Of a DNA stretch of 64,000 nt, positions 45,475 through 56,587 are shown piece after piece (within the stretch, counting starts at the first letter, position 1; each line of letters starts with the position of its first letter). The notes under the pieces are model-generated. The model did not search any database. It was given only the letters and a program-made list of their open reading frames with translations, and was not told the DNA's origin. The position numbers and the translations under genes were made by a program. The DNA comes from Actinernus sp. WN-2022. Taxonomy: Eukaryota > Cnidaria > Anthozoa > Actiniaria > Actinernidae. Location: positions 4,006,377 through 4,070,376 of the forward strand of contig JAOWCC010001634.1 of the NCBI GenBank assembly GCA_030867875.1, written 5' to 3'.

Positions 45475-46635
45475 AAACAACTACTTAGTTAGTTGTTGTA
45501 GTTAATATCACAACAAGGTGACGAAATTTTCGTTAGCATGAACGAAACAAAAACCACGGTTTTATCGACATTGAACCCAGTAAGCGTTCGTTTTCAGTGC
45601 ATGCGCTCATAATTGACTGTCGATGCACGTAAACTTATGACTTTCAACAAAGAAAAATGATTCTGGTGTAATTGATGTCTGTGTTTATTAGCAGCGAGAA
45701 TGAATTCATAAAGCTTTCTTGTGATTAAATAGAAACAAGTAATTTACTATCACGGTTGAACGTTTGAAGAAAAGAGGAACGACAAGATGAACGCGTGAAA
45801 TGGAACCGTATAATCCATATATGCGCTTTTAAGTAGCTGGAAATCGTTTTTGTTTTCTCAGAAATATATCGGCCGTGTCCTTCCCTGCTAGCAGAATCTC
45901 TATTACGGCTGGCCTTCCATATACTGCGTAAGCCGTCGCAAACAGTTTCGATGTATTAATTGTTTTCGACTGATTGCGACGGCTTTACGTCGGACGCGTT
46001 AATGCGAGAGGAAGTTTGGAGTTGAAATCTTTGAACTTAACTGACTGTGTCAAAATACGGTAGTTATGTTTATCAATTCTGTTGATATTTCTGTAGTCAG
46101 TTGTGTTTAAAGGTCTTTATTTAAAGTCTTCAAATACTCTAACCGTACCGACGTCCTTATAATGCCGTTACTGCCGACTGACAGAAACTAAAAAAATAAA
46201 AAACTGGCCTGAGAATATCAAACGCTTGCCAGTCGCAGGCTAAGTTACACTAAGTGCATTGAGTTATATCAATGAGCTTTACATTTTGTACAGCTAGGGT
46301 ACTTGCATGTTCAACTTGACAAACATATTTCAGTCATCCACGTGCGACCCTTTTACAGCCGAGTAGTTCTGAGTCCCTTCTGAGTCTTGTATTATTTCCA
46401 GTTAGATGATTATTTAGGTCATTTTATATATAGTTATTTTAAAGGTTTTCACGGATAGGTTTGCAAGATAATTTCGTTCTGGTCTCGTTTTTTTTCTAGG
46501 GAGAAAGCGAGCCGCGAAGCGGTAAGGAGAGAATCATAAATCTACACACGTGTATGTGTTAACTGATACTAAGGGGAAAAAGTGGTGTTAAACTGAGGTG
46601 ATGAAATGTTGCGTGTCACATTATTGGGACTCCAA
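45475..46635. other. No gene recognised
   Basis: Non-coding spacer between the kinase relic and the outer LINE. Confidence 0.45.
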
Positions 46636-47061
46636 GGGAGCACTCTGTCAACCCTGTTATTGTCTTTAAGCTTCCCTGTGGCTGGAACGTGGTCATTTCA
46701 GATGACCACGTTAGCGGTATCTAAGGCCTGCGGCTCCTCATAGCTATTCCAAAGCACCGCACCACTATAACTGAAGCTGTTCTTTAGAAAATTGGTGCGG
46801 GGCAGAGGAATAGCTAGTTTGCCCTCGGTGTCCCTTAGAGAATAACTCGAAACGCTACTACGGTCAGCGAACTTTGAACAAAGATATTCAGGCGCTAGGC
46901 CATTTAGCGTACAGCACGACTTTGTAGCTTTTGAAGTTTAGTGGCAAGAGTTTTATTGCAATTTCCCCCAAACGAATTTCCCCCAAATGACGCTACGGTA
47001 GTCGAAATGGGGCTGCATTAAAACATTATAGATACACAAGAGTATTTCAAAAGGTACAAAA
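46636..47061 (-). mobile_element. Outer LINE, 3' part (split by a DNA transposon)
   Basis: Minus strand: FVPFEILLCIYNVLMQPHFD (47061-46990), a degenerate middle, then GKLAIPLPRTNFLKNSFSYS and GAVLWNS near the end. These are the C-terminal blocks of a jockey/CR1-type ORF2. The protein ends near 46690. Its N-terminal neighbour is at 53482-53715. Confidence 0.75.
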
Positions 47062-47613
47062 CACTCATTCCCAGTTAACCATTAAGCAAATTGGTTTAAC
47101 AAAATCGATGAAAATTAAGTTACATTAATAATGTTTTCGATATCACCACGAAAAGCTTTAAATACTCAAGGATAATCCTTGAAAAAATTGGCATGTAATC
47201 CATAAAACTTGCGAAGGTATCATTATTTTGATATTTTCACCCTGGGATAAGAATAATCGAGTATGTTTAACCTATTATTGTCATAAAAAATCATTTTGTC
47301 ATTTAAATGGATCCATGTCTGAATTTATGATATGGGGCATCCAGAGACGACATACATGTATATAAGTACTTTTCTTCAAAAATACATAATACAACTAAAT
47401 TTCTGCTTTGTATAACAGACTTTAAGTTTCATTTAATTTTTAAAATGTACTTTAAAAAAAAATATAAACACTGTAATAATTGTTCTTTGGGTAAGCATGG
47501 TATGTATGATAACATTAGTTGATTTTATCAAGACGTAAATGTACATTAAAGAACTAGTGTCAGTTATTCACCGTCAGTTAGGGCTAAATAGCAGATTTAT
47601 TTCGGTATATCTT

Positions 47614-47997
47614 GGTAACGGTTTTGATAACGGAGGTTATGACACTATGAGTATTTTGACGTCCTGCCTCCATTGGCTGTATAATCGTGTCTGTACAAGC
47701 AGTGATCTATTTGTAATATCAAACATACAAAACAGTGTTCTCACGGTAAATTAAGTTAATAAAACATTTATTTTGATTTTATAAATGACAAATTAGCATA
47801 TCAAGAGTATCAAGCAATTAATTAAAACATTAAGAATCATGTTTTTTTGCGTAATAAGTTAAGGATTTACACAATCTTACCGGTTACCTTGTTTTCTAGA
47901 CGCTGGAATGTATCCTGAATAGCTCGACTTGAGTAATTTTCCAATAATTATGGAGTTCATGCCATATTTTGGTAACTGTTTTGGTAACGGAGGTTAT
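47614..47997 (+). repeat. Left subterminal motif pair
   Basis: TAACGGAGGTTAT at 47628-47640 and GGTAACGGAGGTTAT at 47983-47997, each preceded by a GGTAAC half-site (47614, 47971). The core TAAC-GGAG-GTTA is a small inverted repeat. Confidence 0.6.
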
Positions 47998-50194
47998 GCA
48001 TGTCTAACGCTATAATAATTTTACTGTTTTCTCTTTATATATATAGTAGTGCTAATCAATACCATATTCAATTTCTGATATACAAAATATATATACTCTA
48101 TTTCGCCATATAAAGGCGAACACAGTGGCCTAGCTCTACCGACACAAATACTCTGCTGGCATGCAGACTAGCTTTCCCTCCGCCTCTGGCGGGCTCTAGC
48201 GATCCCAAGTATGACACAACTGGATGTAGGAGGTTACCATAGCGTGGCACACGCCCGTGGGGCTTAATCCTGCTGCCTTCCTCGGTGTCGCGTTGGCCTT
48301 ACTTCGTGGTCATGTTTTGGGTATGCGCTCTTCCGCAGGCGGGTTCCTATAGCTGGCGGCGCTCATGCGCTCTCTGCCTCAGTCTGTAGCTTCTTCTGTA
48401 ACTTCCAGATTCTTCGCTGGGGACTATTGTTGTTGTCTTCAAGTATTTTGTATCTTTTTGTGCGCCTTTGCAATTTCCCTGCTTATTCTCTTTATGCTGC
48501 TAGATCTCTTATTTGGCAGTTGAAAGTTCCGTTTTTACTACAGGCGTTTGTTTTTCATTAAGATCTGACGGAGCGGGGTCTGGGTGGTTTCAGTGATATG
48601 ATTAGCTGTTGCGGCTTTCCATTTATTCCGGAATCGGCGGGCCGTTTCCCTGTTTAATTGTTGCCGTTTAAGTTTGGCACTGTCATCTAAGAGTAGTGTT
48701 GGAATACATGCCTGTCTCTTGCGTTTGTTTGCATATTAGGGAAGATTTGAACTCTAGCACCAAAGAAAATGAAATACTCTGGGTGGAAATAGAAAACAAT
48801 TTAAATAAGAACATTCTTTGTGGTGTTGTCTATAGACACCCCAGCTCTGATTTAGAAGTATTCCTAAATAATATTTATCCTTTAATTGAAACAACAAATA
48901 AAGAGAATAAAGAATGTATTATATTAGGTGATTTTAATATAAACTTACTAAATTACGAATCTCACATTAAAACTGAAGAATTTATAAATACTATGAATTC
49001 ATATTTCTTCGAACCACATATTCTTAAACCTACTAGGGTTACTAACCATTCTGCCACTCTTATTGACAATATTTTCTTTAATTCAATTGATTATCAGACT
49101 ATTATATGATTTATCAGACCACCTACCTATTTTTTTATTGATTAATCAACTAAACACAACTACATCAAAGGATAAAATATATAAAAGAGATCATTCAAAC
49201 CTTGATGAAGAATCTCTCTTAAATGATTATACACGTATTGATTGGCTTGATGTATTTTATGGATCAACAAATATAAACCAAATATTTGAATTATTCTTCT
49301 CAAAAACTACAGAAATTATTGATAAGTATGCGCCTGTTAAACAACTATCAAGAAAAGAGAAAAAGTTCTACTTAAAACCATGGATAACTCCAGGTCTAAA
49401 AGCTTCAATTAATACCAAAAATAAATTATTTAGACATTACATCAAGACTAGAAGTAACTGGAGTCATTCCAAATATAAATTATACAGAAATAAGCTGAGC
49501 CAACTGCTCAAATTAAGCAAGAAACGATACTATCAGGAATACTTCTCTGTTAACCAATCTAATACAAACAATATTTGGAAGGGCATAAGACAATTAATCA
49601 GCTTGAAATCTAAAGTTAAATTCAGACCTAACAAAAATATAAAAGATAAACAAGAAATTACTGACGTCAAACAAATAGCAAATGAATTTAATGAATATTT
49701 TGCTAATGTTGGGAAAAACTTAGCAGCTGCTATCCCACGTTATAACTCGTCTTTTAGAACGTACTTAGATCAACCTCAATCTTCAAGTTTTTTTCTGTCC
49801 TATTTCTGCACTTGAAATTGAGAACATTATCTCTAGTCTAAATAGCAGCAAAGCAATGGGACCATACAGTATTCCTGTTCCTTTGCTGAAAATATTGAAA
49901 TCTGTAATATCATATCCATTGGAACTTCTATTTAATTATTCAATTACTTCGGCCACTGTTCCTGATCAGCTGAAAATTGCAAAAATAATTCCTATTCATA
50001 AAAAGGTTCTTTTTTACTTACATCTAACTACAGACCCATATCTCCTTTCCATTTTTAAAATAATTCTAGAGAGACTGATATATATTAGATTAATAGATTT
50101 TCTTAAAAAAATATCTGTTATTTACGATAATCAGTTTGGCTTTAGGTCTAACCATTCTACCATTCATGCACTTATATTGCTCATTGATAAAATA

Positions 50195-50477
50195 CATATC
50201 AAACAATTGTTGTCGTTCAGAGTAATATTTGGGCCTGACCAGATGCTAGTGAGTCATACGCTCATCCTTTTCAAATTGCGCTATCGATTTTTTTAATCGC
50301 ACTTCTTGTAGCCTACGTTGTATCCGCCTCTCTTCTGCCGGCTCGCTACACTTCCTGAACGTGTTCTAGTATTCGACGATCCGTCCTGCTTTCCAAATAT
50401 GGAATATATTGACCATATATGGAATATCACAGGGAGCTTTCAGGAACGACACTTTTCTCAATAAATTGTTTGATATG
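50195..50477. mobile_element. 283-bp insertion with 13-bp TIRs, no target duplication
   Basis: The ends CATATCAAACAAT and ATTGTTTGATATG are perfect inverses. The flanks ... GATAAAATA and CAGAGAACT ... join in frame (D-K-I-Q-R-T) with no duplicated bases, restoring the RT sequence between the ALILLIDKI and QRTIDSATYSCG blocks. No coding frame inside. Confidence 0.8.
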
Positions 50478-51645
50478 CAGAGAACTATTGACTCTGCCAC
50501 TTATTCATGTGGCATATTTATAGATTTATGTAAAGCATTTGACACTGTCGATCATGACATTTTATTGAGCAAGCTAGAATATTATGGTGTAAGAGGAATT
50601 ACGCATGATTGGTTTGTTTCATACCTAAAAAATAGGAAACAGTTTGTCTCAATAGGCGATACTGACTCAGATTACCAACAAACAGTCTGTGGAGTGCTAC
50701 ACGATCAGTTCTAGGGCCGCTATTATTTTTACTATATATTAATGACATACATAAATGCTCAAAGATCTTAGAGTTTCACTTATTTGCAGATGACACAAAT
50801 TTATTTATGAGTGATAGAAACATTCACACTCTAGAATCTAAATTTAATATAGAACTAGGAAAAGTCAATATTTGGTTAAATGCCAATAAATTATCCTTAA
50901 ATATCGAAAAGACAATTTTGTTCTTTTTCATCCTCCACAGAAAAAAAAATTGCATCAAATGAATCTAAACATATCCAATAAAACTATTAAACAAGACTCG
51001 CATGTTAAATATTTAGGCCTTATAATTGACTCAAATCTAAGCTGGAAAAACCATGTTCACGAAATAAGTAAAAAAAATTCCAGAGGGATTGGTATTCTTG
51101 CTAAAGTGAGACATTTCGTGAATATGGAAATTTTATGCCAACTTTACTACCCTCATTTATCCATTTATCACATACAGCTTATTAGCCTGGGGTAATAGTT
51201 ACTATTCAACAGTCAAACCTATTATTACATTACAAAAGAAGGCATTAAGAATAATGACTTTTTCAAAGAATTTCAACTTCTTAAATGCACAGACCTTATA
51301 GTATTCCATAACGCACTTTTCATGTATCAATTTCATCATAATTTGTTACCTGTTGTGTTTGATAATTTTTTCGAAAGTGTAGCGTCAAAACATCAATACA
51401 ACACCAGACTTGCATCAAGATCAACTTACTATATAAATAGAGTTCGGACAAACTATGGGAAATTTAACCTCCGCAATAAAGGGGCAATTATTTGGAACGA
51501 GCTTGATGAAAGCCTTAAAACTCTGTCATTAATATCATTTGAGCGAAAGCTTAAATCTAGTCTCATGGAGTCTTATCAGTAACAACTTCATTAGTTACAT
51601 CTGTCACTATTACATAATACAACTATTATGTACTTACTTTAAACC

Positions 51646-51771
51646 TATTGTTTTCTACATTAATTAAGTGTTCTATATTGCTGTAATCTGTATCGTAGTG
51701 TATATATATATATATACACTACGATACAGATTACAGCAATATAGAACACTTAATTAATGTAGAAAACAATA
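51646..51771. repeat. 126-bp perfect palindrome
   Basis: All 63 base pairs match around a centre at 51708/51709 inside TATATATATATATATA. The left half is LINE 3' UTR sequence; the right half is its exact reverse complement. Confidence 0.95.
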
Positions 51772-51967
51772 TATATATATATTAGTTTTCATCTTTAAAA
51801 CCCTACAAAAACATTGTTACTTAACTTGAAATGTTACTCAGCTCGTTTAACTTTAGTTATTCTGAGTAACTATTACCATAATTTAGTGAGATCTATGTAT
51901 TTATGTAAATTAAGTATTTATAACCTTTTGTTTGGTAATAAAGATGATGTTGTTGTTGTTGTTGTTG

Positions 51968-53481
51968 GCATTTGCAACGTAACCTTTATCGGTTTCGTCA
52001 GACATCCCTATACTCTCTGGATTATTTCCAGCCCGTCTTTTGGGGCTTTTTTTGAAGGACTCTGCCTGTAAGCTCATTGAATTATTATTATTATTTCTGC
52101 TCGTGTTTTAGGACCATCTGCGAAAGGTATTATCATGATCCCTTTATAGGTTGCATTAAAACACATTATTGTTGTTTTATAATTTCCGATCGGTTGGTGT
52201 ATTAAAAAGCTAGAAAAAAAGTACCACTTTCAATACTCCGTTTACTACCAGATGTAATTTATTATATTTTACTTCCAAGGGGTATTTCCATAGACAATAA
52301 CAGAAAGGAGATGATTTTAAAAAGCGTCTGGACGATTAATTTTATTGTGGATGATTATTTTTGCACAAGTTTACAACTTCTGGAAGAAATAACTTCCGTT
52401 ACCTATTCCGTTACTATCATTATAATACAGCATTCTGATTATTTTCTCGCTAAATATATCTAATCGAACTATTTAAGAGCCATTCAGAATGCTTTACCTT
52501 GCTTTTCGTTCCAAATAGCAACAGTTAGCTTGAGTTGAGATAATGAAAGGGGATACATACTGTACAAGCCAGGTATTAGAGTGCACGTGGACCGAAGAAG
52601 GAAATCTGAGAGATCTACTTGAATTGCATAATTGGTGTCGATTTACTCGCGTGATCTTGCAATGTCAGACCTTTCAATGTTGACATATTATATTGAGCAG
52701 CAGGTCTGATATTAAAAAAGATGTCAAAAATCGGTAACGGAGGTTATTTTTTGTGGTTCTCTTGCTCAATTTTCGACACAAAATTAGGTCCTGGCATATT
52801 TGTTTTAGCTGATATTTACCAAGGACTTTAGGACGCACAACATTTCAAACGGAAAACACTGAGCTATTGCGCAAATGAAAAAAATGTAGGTAACGGAGGT
52901 TATTCCCTTATCCATAACCATGCAGTCACATATACAGCCGGTGTAATTTCATGGGCTGGGTTCGAGGGGAAAACGTTAAATTTTATATTGCAATACCATA
53001 GCAACAAGGAACAATTTGGTCATGCATAGTGTATTAAAATGTAATTTCTAGCATTTATCAAATGTATTTGCTTTCAGGTAACGGAATTTAATCATAAATT
53101 GTGGACACCGTTCTGTTATATTCAGAAATTGAGCTAGAATGATCATGTTATTAAGTCCATAGGCTCATTAGAAATATTATTTATCGTAGTTTTGAAATGG
53201 TATATTAGTTTGGAGGTATCTCTCGGTAAGCCGTACAAGTTAGGAGGATGTTGTTTTATAAGTGAGTTGTGGACAGCTGAAATATGCAAATTTAAGGGTA
53301 GTTTCCTATGAAATATATTTCAGAAACATTTTCGTTTCGTCTTATTGCTTGTTGTCTCAACAGAACCATCCATACTGATGAATTAAATCGATTTAGCAAA
53401 GCAGTAACGGTATAATAAGGCATATATATTTAGCAAAGACAGTGAAAATGTCTATTGGCTGGTGTTAACTGGGAATGAGTG
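51968..53481. other. Right flank of the CACTC element; no gene
   Basis: Holds GGTAACGGAGGTTAT at 52733-52747 and 52889-52903 and weaker GGTAACGG or GTAACGG copies near 53080 and 53403. No coding frame. Confidence 0.6.
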
Positions 53482-53715
53482 AAAAGGTCTCGTGCGTTTC
53501 AGGGCGCCAATGCCAGAGGCAATTTTCTTTGACAGTTTGTCTATGTGCACATTCCAAGATAAGTGTTCGTCCGATATGCACTCCAAGACATTTTGTGGAT
53601 GTAACTCGATTAACCAGAGTTAGTAGAGGGGACTGGTTAGGAAACGCGGCAAACTTCAAAAGACAGGCCTATTGTTTTGATTTTGATGTTGAAAGGAGCA
53701 ATCACGTGACCTCGA
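53482..53715 (-). mobile_element. Outer LINE, upstream part
   Basis: Minus strand: TLVNRVTSTKCLGVHI, then after a frameshift LSWNVHIDKLSKKIASGIGA and LKRTRPF, the block between RT and the C-terminus. It continues at 47061 on the other side of the DNA transposon. 5' truncated near 53715. Confidence 0.75.
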
Positions 53716-53731
53716 AGGTGCACAAGTTTTC

Positions 53732-53743
53732 AAGATGGCGGAC
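53732..53743 (+). promoter_or_regulatory. YY1-like AAGATGGCGGAC overlapping the start codon
   Basis: A YY1-type element whose ATG is the start codon of the next exon, an arrangement common in TATA-less housekeeping-type promoters. Confidence 0.5.
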
Positions 53744-54150
53744 ATGGTGGACGATTTATATGTGTTTGGCGATGATTTGGAGGCGATTCTTGCTATATTA
53801 GAGGAAGATGAAGCATTGGAGTAGGAATTTACAGCTATAGCTAGTGATGTAAGTAAAAAACTGTTGTATTTGGCCTGTATTCTGGCTGCATTGAAGTATA
53901 GTTTGCGAAGTTATTCATTGCTCACGCGTAAACAGTGTTGATTGAAGCTCAGCCAGTTCAGTTTTTGTGTTTAATAGTTTGTGCTTTAGATAAATCCTAT
54001 CCGTTCGTTGTGGTTCTATTACTGATCTAGTGTTTTTATATTGTGTATAGGTGCAATCAGCCGATATTATTTGCAGAGACTGCGGTAAGAAGTGCAAGTC
54101 TAAAGGAGGCTACAAACGACACAGAGCTGCTACCCTTACCAACATGCCTG
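53735..54150 (+). pseudogene. Zinc-finger family gene, exons 1 and 2, truncated
   Basis: Exon 1 is 53735-53848, starting [20 protein letters not shown] and very acidic, with an in-frame TAG at 53822, before EFTAIASD and a donor GAT/GTAAGT. Exon 2 starts at 54051 after TTGTGTATAG, phase 0, and reads [20 protein letters not shown] then YKRHRAAT. That is a C2H2 finger (C-x2-C ... H) whose second His is missing. Within 30 bp the sequence becomes the CCATATATGG satellite, so the rest is lost. The acidic start followed by a finger is one I recall from multicopy coral proteins, some near transposons; this is from memory. Confidence 0.55.
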
Positions 54151-54560
54151 ATATGGGCCATATATGGCCCTTGTATGGGTTTTGTATGGGCCCATTCAAG
54201 TTCCATATATGGGTATGTGATGGGTTGTGCATGGGATTTGTATGGGCCATATGATTCCCATATATGGGTTACATGCTTTCTAAATGGCAATATTTTCAAA
54301 CCCATATATGGTCCATATCTGGTCCATACATTGCCCATATAAAAGTATATGGGAAAAGTATGGATTTGTCTAAAATCCAGATGGTTCCCATATATGGCCA
54401 TATGGTTTTCATATATGGGGAGTATATGGGTAAGATTAATTATTTATAATATTTAGGGATGGGTAATACATGGGTTGTGAATGGGAATACTATGGGTAGC
54501 ATATGGGATAAGTGTGGGAGTGATATGGTGAATATATGGGAGAAGCCATTGTCCCAGACT
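54150..54560. repeat. ATATGGG satellite with CArG-like boxes
   Basis: Irregular ATATGGGNNN units. Five perfect CCATATATGG (CC[A/T]6GG) decamers start at 54158, 54203, 54258, 54302 and 54388. The strand bias (GGG on +) flips to CCC on + around 54540. Confidence 0.8.
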
Positions 54561-55430
54561 TTTTCCATATAAAAACCACACTTGTCATACGTTTCCCATA
54601 CAGAATCCATAGGTTTCCCATATAAATGCCATATGAAACCTGTACCATTTACATAGTATACCCATACAATTTCCATTCTATTCCCATTCCTTGCAAATTA
54701 ACCCATATAATTACCATATCTTACCCATACCTTTGCCATGATACCCATGCCTTTACCGTACACCACCCATGTCATTACCATATATCCTCCATACAATGCC
54801 CATGTCATTACCATACAATGCCCATGTCATTACCATACAATGCCCATGTCATTACCATACAGTTCCCATGTCATTACCATACACTTCTCATACCCACATC
54901 TGATTACCATTCAGTATCCATACAATACCCATGTCACTACCATACAGTACCCATGTCATTACCATACAGTACCCATGTCATTACCATACAGTATCCATGT
55001 CATTACCATACACTTCCCATGTCATTACCATACACTTCCCATGTCATTACCATACACTTCCCATGTCATTGCCATACAGTACCCATGTCATTGCCATACA
55101 ATTCCCATGTCGTTACCATACAATTCCCATGTCGTTACCATACAGTATCCATGTCATTACCATACACTTCCCATGTCATTACCATACACTTCCCATGTCA
55201 TTACCATACACTTCCCATGTCATTACCATACAGTTCCCATGTCATTGCCATACACTTCCCATGTCATTGCCATACACTTCCCATGTCATTACCATACAAT
55301 TCCCATGTCATTACCATACAGTTCCCATACCCACATCATTACCATACATTCTCCATACAATACCCATGTCAGTACCATACATTATCCATACAATACCCAT
55401 GTCATGATGCAGTAACATACAAAAATGTAC
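54560..55430. repeat. 22-bp satellite, open in all three + frames
   Basis: The unit is CCCATGTCATTACCATACAC plus two bases, roughly 30 copies, most regular at 54790-55330. Because 22 is 1 modulo 3, each frame reads the same 22-residue peptide repeat (PMSLPY..HVITI..PCHYHT), which explains three long overlapping frames without any gene. Confidence 0.9.
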
Positions 55431-56587
55431 CCATGATATCCATAAATTGTTTTGATTCCCACCCCCAGTATACTCTAGCAGCTGTGCAATGTACCTAATC
55501 CTTTGCTGTACAAGTACATGCAGTTGCCATGTCTTAATTCATATAAATATTAGAACTCTCAACCATAATTCAATTAACAATGTCTTTATTTTCATTGATG
55601 CCATATGGTATAAACACATACATGTAGATGTCTAACATGTATTACACAGAAGAAAATTATTATAAATTTATGAGTGCATCAAACTACTTATATATTTAAA
55701 GTTTGTGACATACATGTACAGTACGTTTTATATTTTCAACAGCAAATATACAAAGTACTGTTGTTCTAAACACTGTTACAATCTTGTACCTGAAGCATTA
55801 TTTTCGTTGGTATTTAATACACTGCATGTGCCATTTTCCGTGATTATAAGCATGCAGGCAGTTACTTTAAAATGTGTTTAATGTATGAATCAAGCCGCTT
55901 GTACTAGATAATAAGTTATTATGACTTATTAATATTGATTTGAAGAAGATCTAACATGTCTATAATGTATATGTTATATAAATCGAATCTACTGTATGTT
56001 GGAAAGAACCATATACATGTAGCTTTATTATGCTTAAATTAACAGACTTGATGATCTTGCATGCTTTCTATGATAAGTGTGATAATGTAGTTGACTCAGG
56101 GCTAATTCCCTCACTAACTTCATATATACATGTATCTGCAGCCATTATAGTTCGCGCGCGTCACCAGGAAATTCTCTCAAATTCTGATTGGATATTGATC
56201 AAATGATGGGCAGGCACTATTATACAAATATAGTGTGTCCATCAAGGAACCTTTATAGTGCATCTGTCGAGGAACTATCGGCTATTAGTGTATACACGTA
56301 CCACACCAGTGAATATAATAGTGCTCTTTGCACGCTCTGATTGGCTAATCAAACAGTGAATAAGATTTCATATTCAGCTCCGAGCGAAGCAGTGATCACC
56401 TTACAGAAGTTTTTGTCCAATTGACTGAAAATAATATAACTATTTGGTGCTGACTATATATTCACTAATGTGTGGTATATACTTATTAATTACTAAAACA
56501 AGTGGCTCACTTTGGTGAATAATTGTTTTAAAAATAGTTTCCCGTGGAAATTTCATGTTCTGAAACCAACTATAAGTCTGAGGACGC
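55431..56587. other. No gene recognised
   Basis: AT-rich spacer with ATACATGTA motifs. Confidence 0.45.

Larger units (their letters stand above)
48690..51967 (+). mobile_element. Inner LINE (CR1/L2-like) with endonuclease and RT, degenerate
   Basis: The endonuclease C-terminal half is 48696-49100 (ILGDFNINLL, then the SDHLP block at 49110-49130 in another frame). Linker 49131-49815. RT 49856-50194 (MGPYSIPVPLL ... NQFGFRSNHSTIHAL), an insertion at 50195-50477, then IFIDLCKAFDTVDH and FADDTNLF (about 50782), and C-terminal blocks to the stop at 51580. At least five frameshifts. The 3' UTR holds the palindrome at 51646-51771 and ends in AATAAAGATGA plus (TTG)n at 51949-51967. The 5' end is probably truncated. 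Confidence 0.88.
47062..53481. mobile_element. 6.42-kb DNA transposon, CACTC ends, 4-bp AAAA target duplication
   Basis: 18-bp perfect terminal inverted repeats CACTCATTCCCAGTTAAC are flanked by AAAA (47058-47061 and 53482-53485). It splits the outer LINE. Removing it with one AAAA gives the minus-strand codons for R-P-F-V-P-F-E-I in one frame. CAC ends with a 4-bp duplication suggest a Chapaev/CACTA-related element. GGTAACGGAGGTTAT sits near both ends as a candidate subterminal binding site. No transposase was found. The LINE at 48.69-51.97 kb accounts for half the length, so the DNA element itself is about 3.1 kb and nonautonomous. Confidence 0.85.

Noticed and set aside
54626..55498. A 290-residue H/P/Y/T-rich protein
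   Set aside because: The same peptide appears in all three frames because of the 22-bp unit; treated as satellite.
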